Below, one piece after another: positions 25,269-33,685 of a DNA stretch of 64,000 nt. Position numbers and translations under genes: made by a program. The DNA comes from Roseateles amylovorans (GTDB lineage: Bacteria > Pseudomonadota > Gammaproteobacteria > Burkholderiales > Burkholderiaceae_C): NCBI RefSeq assembly GCF_025398155.2, contig NZ_CP104562.2, forward strand, positions 3,286,001 to 3,350,000. The letters are read 5' to 3'. How positions within the stretch are numbered: the first letter of the stretch is position 1; each line of letters starts with the position of its first letter. The notes beneath the pieces are model-generated. The model was not told where the DNA came from. It was given only the letters and a program-made list of their open reading frames with translations, and did no database searches.

Positions 25269-26335
25269 GGGGTCGGGGGGATCGTGATCATGGATTCAGG
25301 GGCGCAGCCCGGCAGCAGCAGCGCATCGCCGTCCCGCGAACGCGGCGCGGTGCCGAGCCACAGGCTGTGGCCGAGCGCCGCGGGCGAGGTCGCGTGCAGT
25401 CGTGGCGGGGGGATCTCGTGCCGGTCGAGGACCAGCCTCAGGTCCCAATCAAGCTCCAGCCCGACCCACTGCCGCACCAGCGCGCGCAGGCGCTCCAGGT
25501 CGGCGCTGCCGGGAAGGAGGGTGCGATAGCGGCTCCAGGGCATCGGGCCCAGCACGATGCGGAACTTGTGCTGCACGTCCCAGGTCGAGCGGCCGAGCGC
25601 GAGGCCACCGCCCAGGCCGGCGCGCTCGCCGATGGGCGTCGCCAGCCCTCCTGCTTTCGCACGCAAGGGCGGCGGCAGCGGCAACCAGTGGCCGCACCAG
25701 GGTTCGACGCGAGCGGGGACGTCGAAGGCCTCTCGACACCAGGCGGCCAGGCCGTCGGCATCGCGCACCTGGCGGGAGAGCCGACCCAGGAAGGCGAGCT
25801 TGGGCGCGTCGCCGAGCGCATCGCGCTCGCGCAGCGTCGGCAGACCCAGGCCGGCCAGCGCGCCGAGGCGGGCTCCATGGCCGCCGTCGTCGGCGCGGTC
25901 CATGGCCTGCACCGGCTGTGCCTGGGCCCAGGCCCGGTGGAACAGCAGCGCGAATCGGTGGGTCAGCAGATCCAGGAAGTCCTGCATCGCGGCATCGCCG
26001 TGATGGCGCTCCCGTTCGCGGGCGAGCTCGGTGAGGTGCAGCGGCAGCGGCCCGTTCGGGCCGGTCAGGCCGAACACCCGCTGGCGCACCCGCGGCACCG
26101 GGCCCCGGGTGTCGATGGCCTGGACCGGCGCCGGCGCGAAGTCCAGTTCCGCCGGTTGACCGATGCGCATCGGTTCCTGCGCGGGGAGCGCGGCCTCACC
26201 CAGACGCGGCAGCATTGGATGCGCCGATTCCCAGCGCCGCAGCAGCGCGAACAGGTCCTGCCGGCGCGGCTGGGCGATGGCTTCGGCCAACCAGTCCGGC
26301 AGCGACGCGTGGCTCGAGGCCAAGGGCTCGGTCAT
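25265..26335 (-). CDS. tssG: T6SS baseplate protein TssG
   Basis: A 356-residue protein starting MTEPLASSHASLPDWLAEAI. Family marks are the early R-x-D-L-F-A-L-L-R-R-W-E segment, RVFGLTGPNGPLPLHLTELA, A-L-L-F-H-R-A-W-A-Q and the W-D-V-Q-H-K-F-R-I-V-L-G-P-M end region. The ATG overlaps the tssF stop by one nt (TGATG). TssG joins TssE, TssF and TssK in the baseplate wedge. Confidence 0.94.
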   Translation of the reverse strand: MTEPLASSHASLPDWLAEAIAQPRRQDLFALLRRWESAHPMLPRLGEAALPAQEPMRIGQPAELDFAPAPVQAIDTRGPVPRVRQRVFGLTGPNGPLPLHLTELARERERHHGDAAMQDFLDLLTHRFALLFHRAWAQAQPVQAMDRADDGGHGARLGALAGLGLPTLRERDALGDAPKLAFLGRLSRQVRDADGLAAWCREAFDVPARVEPWCGHWLPLPPPLRAKAGGLATPIGERAGLGGGLALGRSTWDVQHKFRIVLGPMPWSRYRTLLPGSADLERLRALVRQWVGLELDWDLRLVLDRHEIPPPRLHATSPAALGHSLWLGTAPRSRDGDALLLPGCAPESMITIPPTP

Positions 26336-28446
26336 CACAGCAGCGGCCTCGCACCTGCGCGCGGCGCAAAGCGGGCGATCTCGCCGCGGGTGGTCGACAA
26401 CAGCACGGTCTCGACGAAACTGTTCAGCGACACATGCCGCGTCAGGAACTGATGCAGCCCCGCGCCGAACAGGTAGGCGCTGTGGCCGCTGCCGGCACCC
26501 AGACGCTGTTCGTCCAGCGTCAGCGAGATTTCCACGCCGCGCGCATAGGCGATCGGGCCCGGCGCGGGATGGCGCCGATGGACCACCGTGGCGCTCAGGC
26601 CGGTCAGGGCGTCGATCTGACGGACCACGTCAGGATCGCCCGCCTGGGGCAACTGGGACAACAGTTCGCGCAGCGCGCCGGCGGCAGCACCCGGGGAATC
26701 CCCCGCGGTGCCCGCATCCAGCAGCGACAGGTAATTCAGCGAGAGCAGGTTCAGCAGCCGCCAGGCGGCAGCGCCTTCCGGCGGCGCCGGCAGGGGCCGC
26801 GACGGGCCGGCCACGGCGCGCACCTCGGTCAGCGTGACCCCGGCATCCAGCGTCAGCGCGGCATGGCCGCCGCGCATGAACAAGGGCAGGTCGCGGTTGG
26901 TCACCAGCACTTCCAGCGCGACCTGGTCCGGCAAGGCGGGCAGGGCGGTCGCAGCGTTGCCGGATGAGGCGTCAGAGAATGCGCCGGCCGCGAGGTGGGC
27001 GCCGCCGTTGCGGTGACCGTTGCCGTTGCGGTGACCGTTGCCGTTGCCGTTGCCGTAGAAGGCAGCGGCGGATATGACGTCGGATGCGACGTCGGATGCG
27101 ACGCCGGAGGGGTTGTCGGAGGGGTTGTCGGAGGGGTTGTCGGAGGGGGTATCGGGGCGAGCCACCTCCCAGCCATCGGACCACGACAGGAAGATCTCGC
27201 TGCCGGCATAGGACGAGCGTGCACCCTCCCGCCGCGTGCGCTCGCTCGCCATCCGAGGTTCACGACGCAATGAGTACACGCGCCGGACCGGACCGGCGCC
27301 GGTGCGGGCGCTGCCGTGCAGCGGCTCGAATTGCCGCGCGCCGCCGTCGGCATGATGAGCCGTCATCGCCGTGACGTCGTAGACCTCGTGATCCAACGGC
27401 CGGCTGCGATCGACGACCACATGGAACTCGTGCTGGTCGGTGCCCGGTAGCAGCCGATCCGCGCGGCACGGGAACAGGTTGATCGCAGGCACGCAGTTGG
27501 TCAGCACGTTGTCGGCGCTGACCGCGCCCAGGGTCGCTTCGTCGGCCACGGCGAGCGCCAGGACCAGCTCCAGGGTCGAGCCCGCGGTGCGGGCGAACGC
27601 CTCGGACAGTCCGTCCACCTCCATGAACTGGAAACGCTCCGGAAAGGCCAGCGTCTCCTGCAGGATGCGCAGGCCGCCGAAGCCCCGCGAGGGCGTCGGC
27701 AGCAGCGCCTCGTCGTCGGCATAGCCCACCGGCGACACGGTGGCGCCCGGCAGCCGTTGCACCCGGCCGGGTTCACCCGCGAGCACCGCCACGCAGCGCG
27801 ACAGGGTCAGCTCCACCAGCGAGGCCGCGAGATCGGGCGCGCCGGTGAGAAAGAAGCGCAGGCGGTCGACGCCCAGTTGGTCGAAGCGCTGGCCTGGCGG
27901 CAGGCGCAGCGTCAGTACCAGGGCGGCGCGTCTGCGCGGGCCGGCAAAGCCGCCGCCGCCGACGGCCAACGGCGCGCCCAGCAACTCCAGCGCGGCATGC
28001 TCACGCGCCAGGTGGGCGGCAGCGACCGTGACCGGTGTGAGCACGATGTCCTGGGCGGTACGGAATTCGCAACGCGTTGGTGTCAGCGCGGTGGCCGCAC
28101 TGTGCAGGGCAGAACCGCGCGGCAGCCGATGGCCCGCCAGCAGTTGCGGATCAGGCGCCGGCTGCACCCGGGCCACCAGCATGGCCGGCAGGGGCGCATT
28201 GAAGCCGGGATAGACCATGTCCAGCAGCCGGTGGGAGAGCCGCGGGAACTCCGCATCCATCTTCAGCTGGACGCGCGCGGCGAGGAAGGCGCTGCCTTCG
28301 AGCAGGCGCTCAATGTAGGGATCCTGCGCCGAGGCGCCCAGGCCGAGCTGACCGGCCACCTTCGGGTGGGCTGCGGCGAACTCGTGGCCCAAGTCGCGCA
28401 GGTAGCGCAGTTCCTGGTTGTAGTAGTGCAGCAGACGGGGATGCAT
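26335..28446 (-). CDS. tssF: T6SS baseplate protein TssF
   Basis: A 703-residue protein with the typical start L-L-x-Y-Y-N-Q-E-L-R-Y-L-R-D-L-G-H-E-F-A, D-P-x-I-E-R-L-L-E-G-S-A-F-L and the P-G-F-N-A-P-L-P-A-M region. It is longer than usual (about 600 residues) because of an insert near residues 415-480. That insert is made of repeated Asp-Asn-Pro-Ser and Gly-Asn/His-Arg-Asn units encoded by DNA repeats. The rest resumes as ordinary TssF (P-L-F-M-R-G-G-H-A-A-L-T-L-D-A). The insert is probably a surface loop. Confidence 0.93.
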   Translation of the reverse strand: MHPRLLHYYNQELRYLRDLGHEFAAAHPKVAGQLGLGASAQDPYIERLLEGSAFLAARVQLKMDAEFPRLSHRLLDMVYPGFNAPLPAMLVARVQPAPDPQLLAGHRLPRGSALHSAATALTPTRCEFRTAQDIVLTPVTVAAAHLAREHAALELLGAPLAVGGGGFAGPRRRAALVLTLRLPPGQRFDQLGVDRLRFFLTGAPDLAASLVELTLSRCVAVLAGEPGRVQRLPGATVSPVGYADDEALLPTPSRGFGGLRILQETLAFPERFQFMEVDGLSEAFARTAGSTLELVLALAVADEATLGAVSADNVLTNCVPAINLFPCRADRLLPGTDQHEFHVVVDRSRPLDHEVYDVTAMTAHHADGGARQFEPLHGSARTGAGPVRRVYSLRREPRMASERTRREGARSSYAGSEIFLSWSDGWEVARPDTPSDNPSDNPSDNPSGVASDVASDVISAAAFYGNGNGNGHRNGNGHRNGGAHLAAGAFSDASSGNAATALPALPDQVALEVLVTNRDLPLFMRGGHAALTLDAGVTLTEVRAVAGPSRPLPAPPEGAAAWRLLNLLSLNYLSLLDAGTAGDSPGAAAGALRELLSQLPQAGDPDVVRQIDALTGLSATVVHRRHPAPGPIAYARGVEISLTLDEQRLGAGSGHSAYLFGAGLHQFLTRHVSLNSFVETVLLSTTRGEIARFAPRAGARPLL
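27005..27152 (-). repeat. 12- and 18-nt tandem repeats inside tssF
   Basis: Three perfect copies and one imperfect copy of CGGAGGGGTTGT (27105-27152) encode Asp-Asn-Pro-Ser units. Just beside them, two 18-nt units around TTGCCGTTGCGGTGACCG (from about 27005) encode Gly-Asn-Gly-His-Arg-Asn, and CGGATGCGACGT units encode Val-Ala-Ser-Asp. All units are multiples of three. Confidence 0.8.
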
Positions 28447-28475
28447 CGGGGAATTCCTCTCAACCGCTCGGCCGA

Positions 28476-29081
28476 TCAGCCGCGCAGGTCACGCAAACGC
28501 GCATGGCCGGTGTCGAGGTCCAACTCGGCCGCCATCCACAGGGTCAGCGGCACCGGGTCGTGCCGCAACTGCCCCTGGATGACCAGGCGCAGCGGGCGGT
28601 GCGCGCCGCGCGGCCCCATACTGCCGTCGGCCTCGAGCGACACCTCCAGCGACGCCGGCAGGATGCGCGGCTCGAAGCGCTGGATCGCCTCGACGAGATC
28701 GCGCTGCAGGCGCCGCCGATCCAGCGACGACTGCGAGCGACCGGTCATCGCGGGCAGGCCGAAATTGAGGACCGACGCACGCGCCAGCGGCGCGGCCGAC
28801 CACGCCGCCCGCCGCGCGTCAGCGCTGGCGGTCATCTCAGACCCCGGCCCGTCGTCAGCGGGCGTCTCCAGTCGCGTCGCGTTCAGCAGCCAGATCAGGT
28901 CCCGCGCCACCGATTCGCGCAACTGGCGGCGACTGACCGCCCCGGCGGCGGACGTGTCCAACGACGGCGTCTCGCCGTCGCCCGCGCGGCCACCTTCGGG
29001 TACGCCGACGCCGGCGCCGGCGCCGATCAGCCGGTCGAGCAGCGACGGCTTCAGCCGGTCGTTGCGTTGGCGAGCATTCAT
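28476..29081 (-). CDS. tssE: T6SS baseplate protein TssE (gp25-like)
   Basis: A 201-residue gp25-like protein, MNARQRNDRLKPSLLDRLIG. The start overlaps the preceding stop by 4 nt (ATGA). Marks: L-x-P-S-L-L-D-R-L near the start, REDL-like segment replaced by R-E-S-V-A-R-D-L-I-W-L-L-N-A-T-R, V-L-N-F-G-L-P at about residue 115, and R-I-L-P-A-S-L-E-V-S. A Gly/Asp-rich linker follows the first helix. TssE initiates sheath assembly on the baseplate. Confidence 0.9.
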   Translation of the reverse strand: MNARQRNDRLKPSLLDRLIGAGAGVGVPEGGRAGDGETPSLDTSAAGAVSRRQLRESVARDLIWLLNATRLETPADDGPGSEMTASADARRAAWSAAPLARASVLNFGLPAMTGRSQSSLDRRRLQRDLVEAIQRFEPRILPASLEVSLEADGSMGPRGAHRPLRLVIQGQLRHDPVPLTLWMAAELDLDTGHARLRDLRG

Positions 29082-29749
29082 CGCTTCAGCCCCGGCGAGC
29101 CAGCGGGTGAATGAGGCGATTGCAAGTCGCGCCACATCGTCTCCATATCGCGCAGCGCGAACTCGCGCGGGGCCGCCGCCGTGCCCGAACTGGCGACCGC
29201 CGGCGCGGCGCCTGGCGTGCCCGCGACGCCAGCGCCGTGGGACACCGCACCCGCACCGCCGCCGCCGCCCGAGGCCGGTGACGCGGTCGAGGCGCCCACC
29301 AGGCGCTTGACCGAGCTGGAGGTCACACCGGAGCGGCGGTCCTCGCGGTATTCGAACGCTGCCTCGCGGTAGTCCAGCTCCCAGTGCTCCATCACGCAGA
29401 CGCTCGCGTCCTCATTCCGGAGTTCCAGTGAATAGCGCGTCACACGGGCCTGACGCAGCTTGATCGACAGCGACATCAGTTCCTGCGCCGCGTCTTCCAT
29501 GCACAGGGTGACGACCATCGGCATGCCGCGGTCCATCGCCGAGAGGAGCGGCATGCTGGACCGGTCCATGCGTTTGCTGATCGACAACACCGACGGTTCC
29601 GGCGCGCGCCCGGCGTCGCCGTCGGCGTCCAGGCTCCATTGCCAGTCCTCCAGTTCGATCCAATCCCGCATGGCGGGCACGCGGGATTCCCCGGCGATCG
29701 GACCGCCATCGCCGACGGCGTACATGTACAGGCGCGCGTGTTGCGTCAT
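29078..29749 (-). CDS. Divergent Hcp-family protein (T6SS tube), 223 aa
   Basis: An Hcp-like protein beginning MTQHARLYMYAVGDGGPIAG. The order W-I-E-L-E-D-W-Q-W, I-S-K-R-M-D-R-S-S-M-P-L-L, then L-E-L-R-N-E-D-A-S-V and W-E-L-D-Y-R-E matches the Hcp beta-barrel, although it is far from the two classic copies. A Gly/Ala/Ser-rich C-terminal extension of about 70 residues follows the barrel, ending in DMETMWRDLQS. A GGAG site precedes the ATG. It may be a specialised tube subunit, a cap or a cargo-carrying Hcp; that is inference. Confidence 0.75.
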   Translation of the reverse strand: MTQHARLYMYAVGDGGPIAGESRVPAMRDWIELEDWQWSLDADGDAGRAPEPSVLSISKRMDRSSMPLLSAMDRGMPMVVTLCMEDAAQELMSLSIKLRQARVTRYSLELRNEDASVCVMEHWELDYREAAFEYREDRRSGVTSSSVKRLVGASTASPASGGGGGAGAVSHGAGVAGTPGAAPAVASSGTAAAPREFALRDMETMWRDLQSPHSPAGSPGLKR

Positions 29750-29759
29750 GTCGGTCTCC

Positions 29760-30272
29760 TCAGTCGTAGCGGCTGCTGTGCAGCGCGGCGGTGGTCGGCG
29801 TGGGCCGTCGCAGGGTGGAGGCGTCCAGCGGGTAGTAGCGCAGGCGCAGGTCCTTGAACGACAGGGTCAGTTCTTCCAGGATGGGCTTGGCATGGGCGGT
29901 GTCCTCGGTGCGGGTGGCCACCCGGACCAGCGTGCCGCCCAGCAGCTCCAGCGTCAGCATCGGCACCGGCGGCTTGTCGCGGCTGGACAGCGCCGGGTCG
30001 ATGACGGTGATGCGCGCCCGGTCGTAACGCTTCGACTCGGTGGCGCAGCGATACAGCAGCATGCTGCTGCGGTCCAGGTACTTGGACACCGTGACGTGGC
30101 CCGGGCGGAGTTCGGTCCGCTCGCGGCCGGCGTTGGACGCGAGATGGACCGCGCTCGCAGACCAGGCCAGGGCCTGCAGCGCGATCTGGTCCTCGAAGCC
30201 CTGCACGCGGCTTTCCCCCAGCGCGGGACGGCCCAGGCAGGCGAAGTCGAGAAAGGCGACGGGCAGGGACAT
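29760..30272 (-). CDS. Divergent Hcp-family protein, 170 aa
   Basis: Begins MSLPVAFLDFACLGRPALGE and shows the Hcp pattern in reduced form: G-E-S-R-V-x-G-F-E-D-Q-I-A-L-Q-A-L-A-W, V-S-K-Y-L-D-R-S-S-M-L-L-Y, then L-E-E-L-T-L-S-F-K-D-L-R-L-R-Y-Y-P-L. It lies third in the four-gene hcp row, 10 nt before the next member. It differs from the canonical copies in both N- and C-terminal strands. Confidence 0.72.
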   Translation of the reverse strand: MSLPVAFLDFACLGRPALGESRVQGFEDQIALQALAWSASAVHLASNAGRERTELRPGHVTVSKYLDRSSMLLYRCATESKRYDRARITVIDPALSSRDKPPVPMLTLELLGGTLVRVATRTEDTAHAKPILEELTLSFKDLRLRYYPLDASTLRRPTPTTAALHSSRYD

Positions 30273-30285
30273 GACGGCCGCGCCC

Positions 30286-30816
30286 TCAGGCCAGCTTGCC
30301 GGAAATGGCGGTGGAGGTCTTCATGTCCTTCACGCTCCATTCGAAGCTGGTGGTGGTGTCGAGCTTGCCGTCGTTCTTCTGCGGCTTGTAGCCGATGAAG
30401 ATCTCCTTGAAGACGAACTCCACGTCCTGGTTCAGCGAGCCGTCCTCTGCACCCTTGGTGGCCACCTTGGTGACGTAGGCGTCGCTGACCTTGACCTGGA
30501 AGTAGGCCTGCGGGCCATCGACGGCGCCCGTGGACTTCAGCATTTCGATGGTGATGGTCGGGAAGTGCTTGCCCGCGACGATCTTGGCCAGGATCGCCGG
30601 CGACGAGGTGTCGAAATAGTGGGTGATGGACAGCGAGCCGGGCTTGGGCTTGCCGACGGCCGCCCCGGTGCCTTTGGTGACACTGTGGTCGGACTCGACC
30701 TCCCAGCTCCAGTCCGAGATCTCGATCCAGCCGTCGTCGCCGTGGTGGCCCTTCTGCATCGATTCGCCCTGGGGCACGTCGGCCTTGCCGAAGTTGATGA
30801 AGCTATTGCCTGACAT
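30286..30816 (-). CDS. hcp: Hcp-family T6SS tube protein (copy 2)
   Basis: A 176-residue Hcp, MSGNSFINFGKADVPQGESM. It shares with the next gene W-I-E-I-S-D-W-S-W, H-S-V-T-K-G-T-G-A-A-V-G-K-P-x-P-G, H-Y-x-D-x-S-S-P and QDVEFVFKEIFIGYKPQKND. Hcp hexamers stack to form the inner tube and are secreted. AAGGA lies upstream of the ATG. It is 9 nt from copy 1 and clearly a duplicate of it. Confidence 0.92.
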   Translation of the reverse strand: MSGNSFINFGKADVPQGESMQKGHHGDDGWIEISDWSWEVESDHSVTKGTGAAVGKPKPGSLSITHYFDTSSPAILAKIVAGKHFPTITIEMLKSTGAVDGPQAYFQVKVSDAYVTKVATKGAEDGSLNQDVEFVFKEIFIGYKPQKNDGKLDTTTSFEWSVKDMKTSTAISGKLA

Positions 30817-30825
30817 GGGGGATCC

Positions 30826-31362
30826 TTACTTGATGCTCAGCTTGATGTCGGGGGTCTGCTGGGTCATCTCGGCGATGTTCCAGCGGAAGAAAAGGGCGCT
30901 GTCGAGCTTGCCGTCGTTCTTCTGGCGCTTGTAGCCCACGGCGATCTGCTTGAAGACGAACTCGACGTCCTGGGTCACCGAGCCGTCCTCGCCGCCCTTG
31001 CTGCCCACCTTGGTGATGAAGACATCCTTGGCGACGAGCTGGAAGTACAGCTCGGGCTCTTCCTGCCCGGTCTGCTTGAGCAGGTCGATGGTGGCCATCT
31101 TGAAGTGGGTGCCCTTGACGATGTACTGCAGCAGCACCGGCGAGGACTTGTCGTAGTAGTGCGAGAAGGTGAGCACTCCGGGGTTGGGTTTGCCGACCGC
31201 GGCGCCGGTGCCCTTGAGGTGGCTGGCCTCGGCGTCGACGTCCCAGCTCCAGTCGCCAATCTCGATCCACCCGGCGGTGCCGAGGTGGCTGAGCTGCTGC
31301 GACTCGCCGGGGGCGTTGCCGCCGTCGGTCTTCTCGAACTTGATGAATGCGTTTCCTGGCAT
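30826..31362 (-). CDS. hcp: Hcp-family T6SS tube protein (copy 1)
   Basis: A 178-residue Hcp, MPGNAFIKFEKTDGGNAPGE, with W-I-E-I-G-D-W-S-W-D, G-T-G-A-A-V-G-K-P-N-P-G and DVEFVFKQIAVGYKRQKNDG. CGGAG precedes the ATG by 6 nt. It is the first of four Hcp-like genes, 136 nt after tssC. A separate promoter before it is plausible because hcp is normally the most highly expressed gene, but I see no clear one. Confidence 0.93.
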   Translation of the reverse strand: MPGNAFIKFEKTDGGNAPGESQQLSHLGTAGWIEIGDWSWDVDAEASHLKGTGAAVGKPNPGVLTFSHYYDKSSPVLLQYIVKGTHFKMATIDLLKQTGQEEPELYFQLVAKDVFITKVGSKGGEDGSVTQDVEFVFKQIAVGYKRQKNDGKLDSALFFRWNIAEMTQQTPDIKLSIK

Positions 31363-31498
31363 GGATCACTCCGGAAATCGGCGTCGTACGGACGAACGCC
31401 GGGAAGGCCCCGCGGAGGCGGGGACCGATGAAGAGGGGGGGAGGCGGCTTCCGGCCGTTCGGCGCTGTGCGCGCCGCGGGTGGGTCAGCCGCCGCGGA

Positions 31499-33001
31499 TC
31501 ACTGGCGCTCCGACGGCAGACGCGAGACCAGCCTCAGCGAGATGGACAGGCCCTCGAGCTGGTAGTGCGGCTTCAGGAAGAACTTCGCCTGGTAATAGCC
31601 CGGCGCGCCCTCGACATCCTCAAGCACGACCTGTGCCGCAGCGAGCGGTCGCTCGGCCTTGGTCTGCTCGGTGCTGTTGTCCGGATCGCCGTCGACGTAG
31701 CGCAGGATCCAGTCGTTGAGCCAGCGCTCCATGGCCTCGCGGGTCTTGAAGGAGCCCACCTTGTCGCGCACCATGCACTTCAGGTAGTGGGCAAAGCGAT
31801 TGCAAGCGAACAGGTAGGGCAGCCGCGCCGCCAGGGCGGCATTGGCCGTGGCATCAGCATCGTCGTATTCGGCCGGCTTTTGCAGCGACTGTCCGCCGAT
31901 GAAGGCCGCCACATCGGAGTTCTTGCGATGGACCATCGCCATGAAGCCGTTGCGAGAGAGCTCGGCTTCACGTCGGTCGGAGATCGCGATCTCGGTCGGA
32001 CATTTCATGTCGACGCCGCCATCGTCGGTCGGGAAGGTGTGGGTGGGCAGGTTCTGGACCGCACCGCCGGACTCGATGCCCCGAATCTGCGAACACCACC
32101 CGTGCAGCTTGAAGGCGCGGTTGATGTTGACCGCCATCGCGTAAGCGGCATTGCACCAAGTGTAGGTGTCCTGGTGCTCGCCGCCGGTGTCCTCCTCGAA
32201 GTCGAATTCGTCGATCGGGTGGGTGCGGGCACCGTAGGGCAGCCGACCGAGGAAACGCGGCATGCACAGCGCCAGGTAGCGCGCGTCCTCGCTCTCGCGC
32301 AGCGAGCGCCAGGCGGCGTATTCGGGCGTGGTGAAGATCTTGGTCAGGTCGCGGGGGTTGGCCAGCTCGCGCCAGGATTCCATCTGCATCACCGCCGGCG
32401 AGGCGGCGGCAATGAACGGCGCATGCGCGGCAGCGGCGACCTTGGCCATCTCGCCCAGCAGCTCGACATCCATCGGCGAGTGGTCGAAGTGGTAGTCGCC
32501 GACCAGCGCGCCGAAGGGCTCGCCGCCGAACTGACCGTATTCCTCTTCATAGATCTTCTTGAACAGCGGCGACTGGTCCCAGGCCGCGCCCTTGTAGCGC
32601 TTGAGCATGCGACCGAGTTCCTGCTTGCCCATCGGCATCACGCGGATCTTGAGCTGCTCATCGGTCTCGGTGTTATTGACCAGGTACTGCAGGCCGCGCC
32701 AAGCCGACTCCAGCCGCTGGAAATCCTCGTGATGCAGGACCAGGTTGACCTGCTCGGAGAGCTTGCGGTCGAGCTCGCCGATCATCGATTCAATGCGGCT
32801 GACCGTGTCGGTGCCGATCAGGGCGACCTGCGACAGGGCGTGCTGCGCGAGCGTGCGCACGGCGCCCTCCATCTGGAGGCGGGCCTCGTCGGACTTGGGC
32901 TTGAAGGCCTTGTCCAGCAGTGCAGCGAAGTCGCTGCCGTCATGGGTGATGCCGGCCAGCGGGCTGGTGGCGGGAGAAGCGGAGCGGATGGCGTCCATCA
33001 T
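31499..33001 (-). CDS. tssC: T6SS contractile sheath large subunit TssC (VipB)
   Basis: A 500-residue TssC. The start at 33001 (MMDAIRSASPATSPLAGITH) has AGAGGA 7 nt upstream; the longer open frame to 33103 lies in the tssB tail. Marks: I-D-T-I-like helix I-E-S-M-I-G-E-L-D-R-K-L-S-E-Q, E-S-A-W-R-G-L-Q-Y-L-V, PFGALVGDYHFDHSP, P-F-I-A-A-A-S-P, R-F-L-G-R-L-P-Y-G and the C-terminal P-Y-L-F-A-C-N-R-F-A-H-Y-L-K domain. All regions are present. Confidence 0.96.
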   Translation of the reverse strand: MMDAIRSASPATSPLAGITHDGSDFAALLDKAFKPKSDEARLQMEGAVRTLAQHALSQVALIGTDTVSRIESMIGELDRKLSEQVNLVLHHEDFQRLESAWRGLQYLVNNTETDEQLKIRVMPMGKQELGRMLKRYKGAAWDQSPLFKKIYEEEYGQFGGEPFGALVGDYHFDHSPMDVELLGEMAKVAAAAHAPFIAAASPAVMQMESWRELANPRDLTKIFTTPEYAAWRSLRESEDARYLALCMPRFLGRLPYGARTHPIDEFDFEEDTGGEHQDTYTWCNAAYAMAVNINRAFKLHGWCSQIRGIESGGAVQNLPTHTFPTDDGGVDMKCPTEIAISDRREAELSRNGFMAMVHRKNSDVAAFIGGQSLQKPAEYDDADATANAALAARLPYLFACNRFAHYLKCMVRDKVGSFKTREAMERWLNDWILRYVDGDPDNSTEQTKAERPLAAAQVVLEDVEGAPGYYQAKFFLKPHYQLEGLSISLRLVSRLPSERQ

Positions 33002-33026
33002 GGGAATATCCTCTGTTGGGCGGCGC

Positions 33027-33611
33027 TCAGCGAGCGGTCCCGTCGTCTGACGGCGCGCCGAGCGGATGTGCGTCGCCGGGGTCGGTGTCTGGGGTGTCGG
33101 CACCCGACGAAGCGCCGACGGCGCCGGGTCGGGGTGCAGCGGCCAGCACCTGCAGCAGCGCGGGATCCCGCAGCACGCGGGCGATCAACGCTTCGGCACC
33201 GTCCTTGCCATCCATGTAGGTCAGCAGGTTGCTCAGTTGGCGGCGCGCCTCGAGCAACGGACGCAGGCCGTCCACCCGCTCGGCCACGGCCGCAGGCGAG
33301 AAGTCGTCCATGCTTTCGAAGGTGAGGTCCACCGGCAGCAGGCCGTCCCCGGTCAGGGTGTTGGGCACAGTGAACGCGGCGCGCGGCTTCATCGCCTTCA
33401 TGCGCTGGTCGAAGTTGTCGATGTCGAACTCAAGGAAGCGACGCTCCGCCACAGGGGGAAGCGGCGCCTCGGGACGGCCGGCCAGGTCGGACAGCACGCC
33501 CATCACGAAGGGCAATTGGACCTTCTTCTCGGCGCCGTAGAGTTCGACGTCGTATTCGATCTGTACACGCGGCGCGCGATTGCGGCCGATGAATTTCTGA
33601 CTGCTTCCCAT
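33027..33611 (-). CDS. tssB: T6SS contractile sheath small subunit TssB (VipA)
   Basis: A 194-residue TssB, MGSSQKFIGRNRAPRVQIEY. The start at 33611 has GGAG 5 nt upstream and matches conserved family starts; an in-frame ATG at 33689 that overlaps the tssA stop would add an unlikely leader of Pro/Ser. Marks: V-Q-I-E-Y-D-V-E-L-Y-G-A-E-K-K, P-F-V-M-G-V-L-S-D-L-A-G and F-E-S-M-D-D-F-S-P. It pairs with TssC 25 nt downstream. Confidence 0.95.
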   Translation of the reverse strand: MGSSQKFIGRNRAPRVQIEYDVELYGAEKKVQLPFVMGVLSDLAGRPEAPLPPVAERRFLEFDIDNFDQRMKAMKPRAAFTVPNTLTGDGLLPVDLTFESMDDFSPAAVAERVDGLRPLLEARRQLSNLLTYMDGKDGAEALIARVLRDPALLQVLAAAPRPGAVGASSGADTPDTDPGDAHPLGAPSDDGTAR

Positions 33612-33685
33612 GGGGTCTCCAGTAGGGGCGGTGAGGGGGAACGGGGATTGGGAACAGGGAACAGGGCTAAGGGAGCGGGACGTGC

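Noticed and set aside
22632..25529. 965-codon open frame on the plus strand
   Set aside because: It lies opposite clpV and reads as His/Arg/Gln-rich low complexity. clpV has complete AAA motifs.
26972..27353. Several overlapping frames in the tssF repeat region
   Set aside because: All are by-products of the tandem repeats; the tssF frame is continuous through them.
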